A stretch of 64,000 nucleotides of DNA from Denitrificimonas halotolerans (GCF_034259425.1 NZ_JAXIVU010000011.1:20426-84425), one strand, 5' to 3'; numbered from the stretch's first letter, positions 17,825 to 28,052 are shown. Made by a program: numbers and translations. Notes: generated from the letters alone by a model not told the origin.

Positions 17825-18996
17825 TCAGATTCCTCTTGTGCTTGGGTGCGACCTTTAGGTTCAGTCATTTCAGTTGGAACGGGTAAATCCTGTGGCACCG
17901 TGGGTGCTTCACCGCCTTCAGCTTGTACGCGACGCAACTGAAACGCCCACGCCAACACTTCCGCTACTGCGGTATAGAGTTCCATGGGGATTTCTTGCTC
18001 TAAATCCACATGATGGTACAAGGCACGGGTTAAGGGCGGTGCCGACAATATAGGCACAGCATGCTCTTGCCCTAGCTCGCGAATCCGTGCAGCGACCACT
18101 CCCGCACCTTTTGCCACAACAATGGGCGCGGCCATTTTACCGTCTTGATAATTTAAGGCCACTGCATAATGTGTTGGGTTGGTAATAATAACATCGGCCT
18201 CAGGTACTTTACTCATCATACGGTTACGTGCCATTGCTTGTTGTTGTGAACGGATACGCGCTTTAATGTGTGGATCGCCATCGGACTCTTTATGTTCACG
18301 TTTAATTTCTTCTTTAGTCATGCGCAACTTTTTAGCGTGACTCCACAATTGATAAGGCACATCAATCAACACCACGACTATTAAAGTCAGCACCATCAAA
18401 CCGCAGGCTTGGGCAATGAGTTTTAAAGCATTGGTTAAGGCTTGCGTTAAAGGCTGATCCATCAGCGACATCAGCTCGCCAAGCTTCGCAATCAAAAAGA
18501 AGATGGCAACGCTACCCACCAGAACCGATTTTGCAATGGCCTTACCCAATTCGGCCAAGGCTTGCGTCGAAAAAATCCGCTTCACCCCTTTAATTGGGTT
18601 CAATTTAGAGAGCTTCGGCACTAAAGACTTGGCAGAAACCAACCAGCCTCCTAAAGCAGCTGGTGCCACCAACGCAACCACCACCAACAGCAAAAACAAC
18701 GGCACCAACGTCAACAGGGTGTCTTTACCTAGCATCAGCACGTGCATTAACATCACTTTGCCGTCAAACGCTTGTTGGCGTTCGAAGGTAAAAGAGCGCT
18801 CCATCACTAAGCCCAGTTGCGCATAGAGCACATCTCCCATGCTCCACAACCCGATCAGCCCTGCCAGCAGCATCAGAAAAGTGGTCAACTCGCGAGAGCG
18901 CGCCACCTGACCTTCCTCTCGCGCCTTTTCTATGCGTCGGGGCGTTGCGGCTTCGGTTTTTTCCTCATCACTGGATTCTTCAGACATAGCACTCAA
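17821..18996 (-). CDS. flhB: Flagellar export switch protein FlhB
   Basis: 391 residues. The N-terminal EEKTEAATPRRIEKAREEGQVARSREL signature (split here as EEKTEAATPRR and IEKAREEGQ) is followed by four membrane helices and the cytoplasmic autocleavage domain with NPTH at 273-276. Self-cleavage there switches export from rod/hook to filament substrates under FliK control. The C-terminal tail beyond residue 350 is hydrophilic and slightly longer than in E. coli. It is the first gene of the flhB-flhA-flhF run, 90 bases after cheZ. Confidence 0.97.
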   Translation of the reverse strand: MSAMSEESSDEEKTEAATPRRIEKAREEGQVARSRELTTFLMLLAGLIGLWSMGDVLYAQLGLVMERSFTFERQQAFDGKVMLMHVLMLGKDTLLTLVPLFLLLVVVALVAPAALGGWLVSAKSLVPKLSKLNPIKGVKRIFSTQALAELGKAIAKSVLVGSVAIFFLIAKLGELMSLMDQPLTQALTNALKLIAQACGLMVLTLIVVVLIDVPYQLWSHAKKLRMTKEEIKREHKESDGDPHIKARIRSQQQAMARNRMMSKVPEADVIITNPTHYAVALNYQDGKMAAPIVVAKGAGVVAARIRELGQEHAVPILSAPPLTRALYHHVDLEQEIPMELYTAVAEVLAWAFQLRRVQAEGGEAPTVPQDLPVPTEMTEPKGRTQAQEESE

Positions 18997-19086
18997 GTCT
19001 ACAGGTGGGCAAATCGATGGTTAATAAGCGGTCACCGTTAAATTTTCAAACACAAACCGGTCAGCCGTGCGTCACACATAGGATGC

Positions 19087-19782
19087 TTAAAAACCCAAAT
19101 CATCGAGCAATGCATCCACTTGATCCTGTCCACTCACCACATCAGATGCTTCTTTATTCACTTGCGGGCCGTTTAATAAAGAAGGCTCCTGCTGCGTTTT
19201 GCTGACAGTGTTTTTTTGTGCAAGCTGGGCACGGATTTTATCACCATCCTTCACATCCTCCTGCACACTATCGAGCAATACCTGCACCAGTTGATGCTCA
19301 ATTTCTCGAATCACATCCATCATCTTTTTGATGACTTGCCCAGTCAGATCTTGAAAGTCTTGCGCCATCATGATGTCTAGCAACTCAGCATTAGTGGCCT
19401 GAGTTTTCTGCGGCACAGAACGCAAATAGCTGCGGGTTTGCTCCACCAAATCACGCGCCTGCTCCAACTCAATGGGGTTCGCAAACCACTCATCCCAACG
19501 CTGATCCAATGCCTGCGCCCCAGCTTCCAGCTCATCCTGCAACGGCTTAGCTTTATCAATGGCATTCAATGCCCGCTCAGCGGCTTGTTCAGTCATGCTA
19601 GCCACATAACTGAGGCGGTCTCGAGCATCCGGAATCGACTCAGTGGCTTTCATGATGTCTTTATCCAACCCCAGCTCCAGCATGCTGTCTCTGAGCATGC
19701 GGGTGAGCTGACCAATACGGGTAAGCAAATCATCAACCTTAGCTGGATCAGGAGCATGCGGCTGCTCATATGTACCTGTCAT
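19087..19782 (-). CDS. cheZ: CheY-P phosphatase CheZ
   Basis: 231 residues. The catalytic segment MMAQDFQDLTGQVIKKMM carries Asp145 and Gln149, equivalent to Asp143/Gln147 of E. coli CheZ. The extreme C-terminus, QDQVDALLDDLGF, is the CheY-docking helix and the linker before it is hydrophilic. It dephosphorylates CheY-P to reset the motor signal. It lies 50 bases after cheY. Confidence 0.96.
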   Translation of the reverse strand: MTGTYEQPHAPDPAKVDDLLTRIGQLTRMLRDSMLELGLDKDIMKATESIPDARDRLSYVASMTEQAAERALNAIDKAKPLQDELEAGAQALDQRWDEWFANPIELEQARDLVEQTRSYLRSVPQKTQATNAELLDIMMAQDFQDLTGQVIKKMMDVIREIEHQLVQVLLDSVQEDVKDGDKIRAQLAQKNTVSKTQQEPSLLNGPQVNKEASDVVSGQDQVDALLDDLGF

Positions 19783-19832
19783 AACTACCTCTCTTGACTA
19801 AGCTTGTATCCTTAGTTTGATGCACTTACCTG

Positions 19833-20222
19833 TTACTTGCCTAGTTTTTCGAAGATCTTATTCAACTTTTCTTCTAATGTAGCTGCAGTAAAAGGTTTCA
19901 CCACATAGCCACTGGCACCCGCTTGCGCTGCAGCAATGATGTTATCTTTTTTCGCTTCAGCGGTGACCATCAATACCGGCAAGTGTTTTAAAGCTTCATC
20001 GGCGCGGATAGCTTTTAATAATTCAAGGCCATCCATATTCGGCATGTTCCAATCCGACACCACCAACTCAAACGCCCCGCTATTGAGTTTATTCAACGCA
20101 TCACGACCATCTTCGGCTTCTTCAACGTTATTAAAGCCCAGCTCTTTTAAAAGTCCACGGATAATACGGCGCATGGTTGGAAAATCATCCACCACCAGTA
20201 CATTCATATCTTTATTAGCCAT
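19833..20222 (-). CDS. cheY: Chemotaxis response regulator CheY
   Basis: 129 residues with numbering identical to E. coli CheY: acidic pocket Asp12/Asp13, phosphorylated Asp57, Thr87, Tyr106 and Lys109. It is a single receiver domain that binds FliM when phosphorylated by CheA and reverses flagellar rotation. It lies between a chemoreceptor gene and cheZ, as in enterics. Confidence 0.98.
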   Translation of the reverse strand: MANKDMNVLVVDDFPTMRRIIRGLLKELGFNNVEEAEDGRDALNKLNSGAFELVVSDWNMPNMDGLELLKAIRADEALKHLPVLMVTAEAKKDNIIAAAQAGASGYVVKPFTAATLEEKLNKIFEKLGK

Positions 20223-20383
20223 GTTTCTTCCTCATCGAGTGTAAATTATTTAAGCGCCAGCACAATGCCAGCCTAAAGTTAAAATATTGCCCAGTCGCCA
20301 TGCTGACTCTGTTCCACCGGTGTCTGCAGAGCGCACGAAATGTCTGAGTTGGATGCCCGCTGCAGTCTATTAAGACTGTACTG

Positions 20384-21946
20384 TTACTGCTCAGCCCCCG
20401 CACCTAAACGAAACTCAGACACTGCCCCCTCCAAACGTCCGGCTTGTGCCTCTAAAGCGGCGGCTGCGGACACCGCTTCTTGCACCAAAGATGCGTTTTG
20501 CTGAGTGACTTCATCCATTTGTCCCACCGCAATATTGACCTGCCCGATGCCATCGCTTTGCTCCTGAGAGGCAGCAGAAATCTCATCCATAATATCTGTG
20601 ACACGCTTCACGGCCACTTCAACCTCCTCGATGGTGGCACCGGCTTGATTCACCAATTTAGAGCCGGTTTGAACCTGCTCCACCGAGCTATCAATTAAAG
20701 TTCGAATTTCTCGTGCTGCATCGGCACTGCGGCCAGCTAAATTACGCACCTCACCAGCCACCACAGCAAAACCACGCCCCTGCTCACCAGCACGAGCCGC
20801 TTCTACGGAGGCATTCAGTGCCAAAATATTGGTTTGAAAAGCGATGGAATCAATTAAACCAGTAATATCCGAAATTTTCTGTGAGCTCTCAGCAATCAAA
20901 GCCATCGTACTCACCACTTGATCCACCACATCCCCGCCACGGGTGGCGGTATTTGAAGCATCTAACGCTAAACCACTTGCTTGACGAGCATTGTCTGCGT
21001 TCTGTTTCACCGTAGCGGTTAACTGCTCCATACTGGCGGCGGTTTCTTGCAAAGAGGCGGCCTGTTGCTCAAGACGTGAAGATAAATCTGCATTACCCAT
21101 GGCAATGTCTTGCGCCCCTGCATAAATACTATGACTACTGCTACGTACTGTACCCACCGTTTTTTGCAGCCCTACCTGCATCTCACGCATAGCGGTAAAA
21201 AGCTGACCAATTTCGTTTTTACTCTGAACCGCAATGGGATGGGACAAGTCCAAATTGGCGATGTGCTGCAAATTCGTCACCGCTGTGCGTAATGGCCGAG
21301 TTACAATAGAGCGCAAGCCCAAATACACAGCAATCATCACCAATACCGTCAAAGCTAAAACCAAAATACCAACCCATGTAAACTGAGCCACTTGCTGCTC
21401 ATAAGCACTCATCAGTCCATTACCACGGCTTTCTGCAAAGTTTTTAAAGTCGGCTGTACTGCTCTCTAACTTACGATGCGCCTCACTCAACGGTTCTCGA
21501 AGCCGGCGAGCTTGAGCTATTTGGGCCTGCGCCAAAGCAAGCAACTGCTCATCCATCAGTGCAAACATAGTGTGATAATCACGCGCTAATACCGCTGCTA
21601 ATTCTGCCCCGCGCGGTGCCTTATCAGTCGACACAAACAATTCCAGCCCTTGCCGAGCCTGCGCCAATAAAGTACGTGCCTGTGCTTGCGCCTGCTCACT
21701 GTGAACATGACGCTCTGCCTGCAACTCAGTGTGCGCTATTTCTAATTGCAAACCTGCCTGCAGCATATGGATTTCGACCTGACTGATGTGCCCCACATTC
21801 ACACGGCTGAGCGACTGAATGGCATTGTCAGCCACACGACTGGCACTGAAGCCTAGCACCGCAATGATGCTAATGAACACGACAAATGCGGCCACGGCAC
21901 TGTTGATTGCCGAGTTGATACTGATGTTGCGCAATAATTGATTCAT
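20384..21946 (-). CDS. Methyl-accepting chemotaxis protein with four-helix-bundle sensor
   Basis: 520 residues. TM1 is at about 13-34 and TM2 at about 190-211, enclosing a 155-residue alpha-helical periplasmic sensor of the Tar/4HB type. HAMP spans about 212-265, followed by the methylation helices and the signalling tip (FQTNILALNASVEAARAGE). There is no C-terminal NWETF-like pentapeptide. The ligand cannot be told from the sequence. It lies between cheB and cheY with gaps of 56 and 161 bases. Confidence 0.93.
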   Translation of the reverse strand: MNQLLRNISINSAINSAVAAFVVFISIIAVLGFSASRVADNAIQSLSRVNVGHISQVEIHMLQAGLQLEIAHTELQAERHVHSEQAQAQARTLLAQARQGLELFVSTDKAPRGAELAAVLARDYHTMFALMDEQLLALAQAQIAQARRLREPLSEAHRKLESSTADFKNFAESRGNGLMSAYEQQVAQFTWVGILVLALTVLVMIAVYLGLRSIVTRPLRTAVTNLQHIANLDLSHPIAVQSKNEIGQLFTAMREMQVGLQKTVGTVRSSSHSIYAGAQDIAMGNADLSSRLEQQAASLQETAASMEQLTATVKQNADNARQASGLALDASNTATRGGDVVDQVVSTMALIAESSQKISDITGLIDSIAFQTNILALNASVEAARAGEQGRGFAVVAGEVRNLAGRSADAAREIRTLIDSSVEQVQTGSKLVNQAGATIEEVEVAVKRVTDIMDEISAASQEQSDGIGQVNIAVGQMDEVTQQNASLVQEAVSAAAALEAQAGRLEGAVSEFRLGAGAEQ

Positions 21947-22002
21947 AACCCACTTCCTGGCTGAAGGGAAAAATAACCTGTCACATCAACTGACGAATGT
22001 AC

Positions 22003-23094
22003 TTAAACGCGCTGCGCTCGACCGGACTTAGACAGCTGTGCTAACAGCCAAGGTGCTATTTTATCCAGACTGAGCACCTCAACAGCAGCGTTTAACGCAA
22101 TGGCTTCACGGGGCATACCAAACACTACACTGCTGGCTTCATCTTGCGCCGCCGTTTGTGCTCCGGCTTGACGCATCGCCAATAAACCAGCGGCACCATC
22201 CTTCCCCATACCGGTCAAAATCACTCCTAAGGCATTGCGCCCAGCATACTGCGCCACAGATTCAAACAGCACGTCTACTGAGGGGCGATGACGATTGACT
22301 GGCTCACCATGATCCAAACGCACCACATAGTTAGCCCCGCTACGGATCAGCTTGAGGTGTGCCTCTCCCGGCGCAATGTAAGCATGGCCAGGCAAGATGC
22401 GCTCACCATCTTCAGCCTCTTTAACTCGCATACGGCACAATCGATCCAACCGCTCAGCAAAAGAACGTGTAAACCCTCCAGGCATGTGTTGTGTAATTAA
22501 GATTCCTGGGCCGTTCGCCGGCAAGCCCTGCAACACCTCACGAATGGCTTCAGTACCGCCGGTTGAAGCACCTATTGCCACCAGCTTTTCGCTGCTGATT
22601 AAAGGCGCGCGCGGGGCACTTTTCGGTGCACTTGGCTGCACAGCAGCTGGGTTTCGATGCGGTCGTACTAATAAGGATTGACGGGGTTTAGAATGCGCTG
22701 CTGCACGAATCTTTTCTGCAATCAACTCAGCATATTCCAGCATACCGCCGCGGATACCCAAGGTTGGCTTGGCAATAAAATCCAATGCTCCTAACTCCAA
22801 AGCACGCAAAGTGACCTCAGAGCCCGCTTGAGTCAAAGACGAAACCATCAACACAGGCATCGGCCGTAAGCGCATCAAACGTTCTAAAAAATCCAACCCA
22901 TCCATGCGTGGCATTTCCACATCCAAAGTCAGAACATCTGGATTATGGATTTTAATGAGATCACGCGCGACCAATGGATCCGGCGCAACGGCCACCACTT
23001 CCATATCATCGTTGGCATTAATGATCTCACGCAACAGATCGCGAATCAGTGCTGAGTCATCCACACAAAGCACCTTGATCTTAGCTGCACTCAA
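22003..23094 (-). CDS. cheB: Chemotaxis methylesterase/glutamine deamidase CheB
   Basis: 363 residues: a receiver domain with phospho-acceptor Asp58, a linker (about 140-165) and a CheB_methylest domain with the catalytic triad Ser177 (GASTGG), His203 (TQHMPGGF) and Asp299 (GMGKDGAAG). It removes methyl groups from receptors to adapt the signal. cheD is absent from the window, so deamidation probably rests on CheB, as in enterics. Confidence 0.97.
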   Translation of the reverse strand: MSAAKIKVLCVDDSALIRDLLREIINANDDMEVVAVAPDPLVARDLIKIHNPDVLTLDVEMPRMDGLDFLERLMRLRPMPVLMVSSLTQAGSEVTLRALELGALDFIAKPTLGIRGGMLEYAELIAEKIRAAAHSKPRQSLLVRPHRNPAAVQPSAPKSAPRAPLISSEKLVAIGASTGGTEAIREVLQGLPANGPGILITQHMPGGFTRSFAERLDRLCRMRVKEAEDGERILPGHAYIAPGEAHLKLIRSGANYVVRLDHGEPVNRHRPSVDVLFESVAQYAGRNALGVILTGMGKDGAAGLLAMRQAGAQTAAQDEASSVVFGMPREAIALNAAVEVLSLDKIAPWLLAQLSKSGRAQRV

Positions 23095-23149
23095 GACAAT
23101 TCTCCTTGGTAATATAAGGTTTCACAGTAACCCGGCACGCGTATTCGGC

Positions 23150-24034
23150 TCAGCGATCAGAAACCAACTCATAAATCGTCTGCCCACGTAAACGAAACGT
23201 CTTAGTGATGTAAGTAAAGTTTTCCGAATGACCGGTAAACAGTAAGCCATCAGGCTTTAACAAAGGTGCAAAGCGCTTCAAAATTTGGGCCTGGGTTTTC
23301 TTGTCAAAATAGATCATCACATTGCGACAGAAAATAGCGTCAAACTGCCCACTCACCGGCCAACTCGGGGCCAGCAAGTTCAACGGTTGAAACTCTACAA
23401 TACGAGCCAACTCGGGCTTCACTTTAGCCAATCCAGTATTGCGCCCTGTACCACGCATAAAAAACCGTTTGGTACGCTCAGTACCCAGTTTTTTAACCTG
23501 CTCGACAGGGTAAATACCACTGCGAGCGATGCTCAAAGCATCGGTATCAATATCGGTACCCACCACCTGAATATTTCCGTGACTGCTCCCTAGAGTTTCC
23601 AATAACGTCATAGCAATAGAGTAAGGCTCTTCACCGGTAGAGGCCGCTGCACTCCAGACTCGAACCGGCCCAGTGCGCCCTGCCACATGCTGCGCCAACA
23701 AAGGAAAATGATGGGCTTCTCGGAAAAATGCGGTCAGGTTAGTGGTTAGCGCATTCGTAAAAGCCTCCCATTCACCGCCTCCAGAACTGCTTTGCTCTAG
23801 CAAAGTCAAATACTGACTGAACTGTAAGAAACCATGCTCTCGCACACGCTTAGCCAAACGGCTGTACACCATGTTGCGCTTGTTATCCGCCAGCACAATG
23901 CCCGCATGTTGGTAAATTAAGCGAGCAATCTTCTGAAAGTCGGCATCGGTCATCACCAGATCCCGCTCATACATTTGCCCAGTTGCAGGGCGTTGTGTCC
24001 CTATCACGCTAGAACGACTCAAAATGTTTCCCAT
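23150..24034 (-). CDS. cheR: Chemoreceptor methyltransferase CheR
   Basis: 294 residues. The N-terminal helical domain (MTDADFQKIARLIYQHAGI) is followed by the SAM-binding fold with SAAASTGEEPYS. The frame starts at 24034 inside the last codons of the upstream receptor (16-base overlap). A later in-frame ATG (MTDADF) gives the more typical N-terminus, so the first 27 residues may not be translated. It methylates receptor glutamates. The beta-subdomain should dock the EWETF tail of the neighbouring receptor. Confidence 0.96.
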   Translation of the reverse strand: MGNILSRSSVIGTQRPATGQMYERDLVMTDADFQKIARLIYQHAGIVLADNKRNMVYSRLAKRVREHGFLQFSQYLTLLEQSSSGGGEWEAFTNALTTNLTAFFREAHHFPLLAQHVAGRTGPVRVWSAAASTGEEPYSIAMTLLETLGSSHGNIQVVGTDIDTDALSIARSGIYPVEQVKKLGTERTKRFFMRGTGRNTGLAKVKPELARIVEFQPLNLLAPSWPVSGQFDAIFCRNVMIYFDKKTQAQILKRFAPLLKPDGLLFTGHSENFTYITKTFRLRGQTIYELVSDR

Positions 24035-26154
24035 TCATCCTGTTCCTCCACTTGTTGACGCGAAGGTAAGCGGTAGCCGCTTGCTCGCTCCGGATTGCTG
24101 CCTGCATGGGCTTGCAACGCGGTACCGCTCTGCGGTGCACTCGACCATGCCGTATCTGCCATTTTTTCTTCCGTTCCCTGCACACGGAAGGCGGCAATAG
24201 AGTGCGCTAAATGCACAATTTGCTCTTCAAGCTCGCTGGCGGCATGCGCTGAAGCCTGAACTAAAGCGGCGTTTTGTTGAGTGACCTCATCCATCTGAGT
24301 GACGGCCTGATTAATTTGCCCGATGCCATCACTTTGCTCTTCAGAAGCTGCAGAGATTTCACCCATAATGTCATTAACACGAGTTACCGACTCCACTACT
24401 TTTTCAATGGATTGCTCAGCACGGCGCACCAAATCTGCACCGCTTTCAATCTCACTGGAAGAACTATTAATCAACAACCGGATTTCTTTGGCTGCATCAG
24501 CAGAACGCCCCGCCAAGTTACGCACTTCACTGGCCACTACAGCAAAACCACGGCCTTGCTCTCCAGCACGGGCAGCTTCCACTGAGGCATTTAATGCCAG
24601 AATATTGGTCTGGAAAGCAATGGAGTCGATCACGTTAATGATGTCGGTCATTCTGTGAGAACTGTCCGTAATGCGCTCCATGGTTTCCACCACTTGCCCC
24701 ATCACCGCACCGCTCTCACCTACAGTGTGAACGGCCTCTTCCGCTAAACTACTGACTTGACGGGCGTTATCCGCGTTTTGCTTAACCGTTGCTGTGATCT
24801 GCTCCATACTAGCGGCTGTCTCCTGCAGTGAGGCCGCTTGTTGCTCAGTACGAGAAGACAAGTCCTCATTACCATTGGTAATGTCTTGCGCTGCTGGGGT
24901 TACGACACTGATACCTTGGTTAATGTCCACAGCCATACTGGCCAAACTTTTACGCATGATGTCTAAAGCTTGGAAAACTTGCCCACCTTCATCATTGGTT
25001 TGTTTAAAGTGCGCTACACCTAAGTTACCCGCAGCAATTTGCAGAGTAAAAGTGACAGCATCACGTAGCGGCTGCAAGAAACGGCGTACAACCACAAGGG
25101 CAACCCCACATAACAACACGCCGAGCAACACAACAATGCCTTGATACATTAAAGTACGCTGCTGCTCTTGCTGCGCTTGAGCAATGAGTTCATACGCCAA
25201 CTGACGCTTGGCCTGTAACGTGCGCTGCAACTGTTCAGACAATTCACGCCCCTGCTGCTGCAGCCGAGTTTGCAGCGCTACACCTGCATCAGCCTGAGCA
25301 GCCGCCGCGGCCAATAATGCATGTTGGTACTGCTCCAACTGAGCACCCAATTGCGTTGTGCGTTCATCTTGATTGTCTGCTTTAGCAGCGTAACTGCTCC
25401 AAACTTCTTGCTGCGTCGCATTGAGCTGTTGCAAGTATTGGGTCAAGGATTCTCGCCCGCGAGTTTGGCTCTCCAACAGCTGCTCACGCCCTTGAACACT
25501 CAGGCGATCCAAATATTGCAGCTGTGCCACATCATCCAATCCAGTTTCAGTCAATGCTTGTAAGTGTTGCGCCGTGTGCTGTTGATTCAGAACACCTAAG
25601 CCAGCCATGATCAACAAAAACAGCGCAGCCATACCCAATAAAGCGCTGAAACGCACTTGCATAGAGCTGAAATTAATCCCTTGCCACCAGCCTCTCAGGC
25701 CCTTATTGCGTAACTGGCCTTGGTGCAAAGTCAAACTTTTACCACGCCCACTGCGGATTTCTGCGTATGCTTTTTCTGCCGCAGCGATATCTTCCCGTGA
25801 GGCTTGAATACGTAATGAGGCATAGCCTTTAACTTGGCCATTCTCAATAATCGGTGATACCGAAGCATTCACCCAATAATAGTCACCGTTCTTACGGCGA
25901 TTTTTCACCAAACCACGCCAAGTTTTTCCAGATTGAACCGTGCTCCATAGATTAGCAAAAGCCTCTCGCGGCATATCAGGGTGGCGCACCACGTTATGGT
26001 GCTCGCCAACTAACTCTTCACGCGCAAAACCACTGACTTTAACAAAACTGGGGTTAACGTAAGTGATATCACCTTTGAGGTCCGTGCGTGAGACCAGTAA
26101 GTCTTCCTCATTGAGTTCATATTCCCGATTTGTAACCGGCTGATTATTTCGCAT
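24019..26154 (-). CDS. Aer-like PAS chemoreceptor with added periplasmic helical domain
   Basis: 711 residues. The N-terminal cytoplasmic PAS domain (about 18-120; TYVNPSFVKVSGF, GEHHNVVRHPDMP, NGDYYWVNASVSPI) is the Aer type that binds FAD and senses redox or oxygen. TM1 (170-190) and TM2 (337-356) enclose about 145 residues of coiled helix, which classical Aer lacks. A HAMP and a full signalling domain (FQTNILALNASVEAARAGE) follow. The tail ends EWETF, a CheR/CheB tethering pentapeptide that classical Aer also lacks. It likely couples energy taxis with a second periplasmic input. Confidence 0.92.
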   Translation of the reverse strand: MRNNQPVTNREYELNEEDLLVSRTDLKGDITYVNPSFVKVSGFAREELVGEHHNVVRHPDMPREAFANLWSTVQSGKTWRGLVKNRRKNGDYYWVNASVSPIIENGQVKGYASLRIQASREDIAAAEKAYAEIRSGRGKSLTLHQGQLRNKGLRGWWQGINFSSMQVRFSALLGMAALFLLIMAGLGVLNQQHTAQHLQALTETGLDDVAQLQYLDRLSVQGREQLLESQTRGRESLTQYLQQLNATQQEVWSSYAAKADNQDERTTQLGAQLEQYQHALLAAAAAQADAGVALQTRLQQQGRELSEQLQRTLQAKRQLAYELIAQAQQEQQRTLMYQGIVVLLGVLLCGVALVVVRRFLQPLRDAVTFTLQIAAGNLGVAHFKQTNDEGGQVFQALDIMRKSLASMAVDINQGISVVTPAAQDITNGNEDLSSRTEQQAASLQETAASMEQITATVKQNADNARQVSSLAEEAVHTVGESGAVMGQVVETMERITDSSHRMTDIINVIDSIAFQTNILALNASVEAARAGEQGRGFAVVASEVRNLAGRSADAAKEIRLLINSSSSEIESGADLVRRAEQSIEKVVESVTRVNDIMGEISAASEEQSDGIGQINQAVTQMDEVTQQNAALVQASAHAASELEEQIVHLAHSIAAFRVQGTEEKMADTAWSSAPQSGTALQAHAGSNPERASGYRLPSRQQVEEQDEWETF

Positions 26155-26275
26155 AGCATGATTCCTCTAGAGCATCCCACCCCAAGTGCGGAGCATATAC
26201 TCTGTCCTTTAATTTAGTGCTGAGCTCCCGTTCACAAACGGACGCTGTTCTTGAATGTTGAACATGATGCATGAA

Positions 26276-27469
26276 TCAATAATGCCCCGCCTCAGTGCGC
26301 GAATCTTGATCCAGCTTAAACTGCACTACGCCACTGCGCAGCTGAGCCGCTTCCTGTTGTAAGGACGCTGCGGCACTGGCCGCTTGCTCCACTAAAGTCG
26401 CGTTTTGCTGAGTAACCTGATCCATTTGACTGATGGCCTGATTCACCTGACTGATACCATGGCTTTGCTCACGTGATGCCGAGGCAATCTCTTCCATGAT
26501 GTCCGTCACTTGCTGCACCGCAGTTACGATGTCTCCCATGGTTTGCCCTGCTTCATCCACCAACACAGTGCCAGCCTCAACCCGCAATAATGATGCTTCA
26601 ATTAAAGCTCGAATCTCTTGGGCTGCATCTGCACTGCGTTTAGCTAAGTTATGCACTTCACCGGCCACCACCGCAAACCCACGACCCTGTTCACCAGCTC
26701 GCGCCGCTTCCACCGAGGCGTTCAAAGCCAACATGTTGGTTTGAAACGCAATAGCATCAATAGCCTCAATGATGTCGGTGATTTTATGGGCACTTTGATT
26801 AATATCACGCATGGTACCCACCACGTTATTCACTACAGCACCGCCACGTTGCGCAGTGCCTGTAGCTGTTACAGCCAAGCTACTGGCATAACGTGCATTT
26901 TCCGCATTTTGTGCCACAGTCGCCGTCAGCTCCTCCATACTGGCTGAGGTTTGCTGCAATGCAGCAGCCTGCTGTTCGGTACGCGCCGACAAATGTTCAT
27001 TGCCCGCTGCAATATCTTGCGAACTTTGCTGAATCGACTGACTGCAACCACGCATTTGTCCCACCATGTGTGCCAAGCTGCGTTGCATATGGGCCACGGA
27101 GCTGTATAACTGACCGATCTCATTGCTGCTGATCTGCTCAACGGGCTGAGATAAGTCACCAGCGGCAATACGGCTAAAATGTGTGACAATGTGCTCTAAA
27201 GGCCGGATCACATTCACTGTCACCCCCCAAAACACCACCAACACAATACCTGCAGTAGCCAACACCACAGCAACAATCACGCCTTTTAATACACCTGCCA
27301 ATGCATTGAACTGCGCTGTATGTGAGGGGTTCTCAACCAAGGTGACGGCCGCACTGGCCTCATTCAAGGCATACCAAGCCAACCCAGCCATTACCAACAC
27401 CAAGCTGCTGAATACGGCCAGCACCAGTATCCAGCTCAAACGTACAGTCATATTCTTAATAAAACTCAC
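26276..27469 (-). CDS. Chemoreceptor with almost no periplasmic domain
   Basis: 397 residues. TM1 (about 11-33) and TM2 (about 62-84) are separated by only about 28 residues (ALNEASAAVTLVENPSH...), too few for a ligand-binding domain. HAMP (85-140) and a complete signalling hairpin (FQTNMLALNASVEAARAGE) follow. There is no pentapeptide tail. Such receptors may sense membrane or cytoplasmic cues, or act as array members. It is the first receptor after cheW. Confidence 0.93.
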   Translation of the reverse strand: MSFIKNMTVRLSWILVLAVFSSLVLVMAGLAWYALNEASAAVTLVENPSHTAQFNALAGVLKGVIVAVVLATAGIVLVVFWGVTVNVIRPLEHIVTHFSRIAAGDLSQPVEQISSNEIGQLYSSVAHMQRSLAHMVGQMRGCSQSIQQSSQDIAAGNEHLSARTEQQAAALQQTSASMEELTATVAQNAENARYASSLAVTATGTAQRGGAVVNNVVGTMRDINQSAHKITDIIEAIDAIAFQTNMLALNASVEAARAGEQGRGFAVVAGEVHNLAKRSADAAQEIRALIEASLLRVEAGTVLVDEAGQTMGDIVTAVQQVTDIMEEIASASREQSHGISQVNQAISQMDQVTQQNATLVEQAASAAASLQQEAAQLRSGVVQFKLDQDSRTEAGHY

Positions 27470-27557
27470 CTTGACTCCCTAGCCAGTGCCTGGCGTGTTC
27501 GAACACATACGTCCCGCACGCTCACAAGGTTAAACCCTAACTTATCTGGTATAGACA

Positions 27558-28052
27558 TCATTCAGCTGCGTGCTCAACCAGTGCCATTTCTTCACTGTTC
27601 AACAATTTATCAATGTCCACGAGCACCAACATACGTTCATCAACACTGCCCAAACCGCTGAGGTAATTTGAGGACAACACCATGCCAAACTCTGGCGCGG
27701 GTTTAATTTGCTCCGGTGTTAAGGTCATCACATCAGACACACTGTCCACAACAATACCGACCACACGCTCCCCCACATTCACTACGATCACAACGGTCTG
27801 TACACCATACTCAACAGACTCCAAGTTGAACTTAATACGTAGATCAACAATGGGTACGATCACCCCACGCAGGTTAGTCACACCCTTAATAAAATCCGGC
27901 ACATTAGCGATGCGCGTGACATTTTCGTAACTGCGAATCTCCTGCACCTTCAAAATATCAATGGCATATTCTTCGGAACCCAGAGAGAACACTAAAAACT
28001 CACGATTATGCGCCTCACCTGCCGCGGCATCTGCAGTACTTGAATAACTCAT
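27558..28052 (-). CDS. cheW: Chemotaxis coupling protein CheW
   Basis: 164 residues, a single CheW SH3-like domain (FLVFSLGSEEYAIDILKVQEI; VTNLRGVIVPIVDLR; VVGIVVDSVSDV). It bridges CheA and receptors in the signalling array. The start overlaps the cheA stop by ATGA, showing translational coupling. Confidence 0.98.
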   Translation of the reverse strand: MSYSSTADAAAGEAHNREFLVFSLGSEEYAIDILKVQEIRSYENVTRIANVPDFIKGVTNLRGVIVPIVDLRIKFNLESVEYGVQTVVIVVNVGERVVGIVVDSVSDVMTLTPEQIKPAPEFGMVLSSNYLSGLGSVDERMLVLVDIDKLLNSEEMALVEHAAE

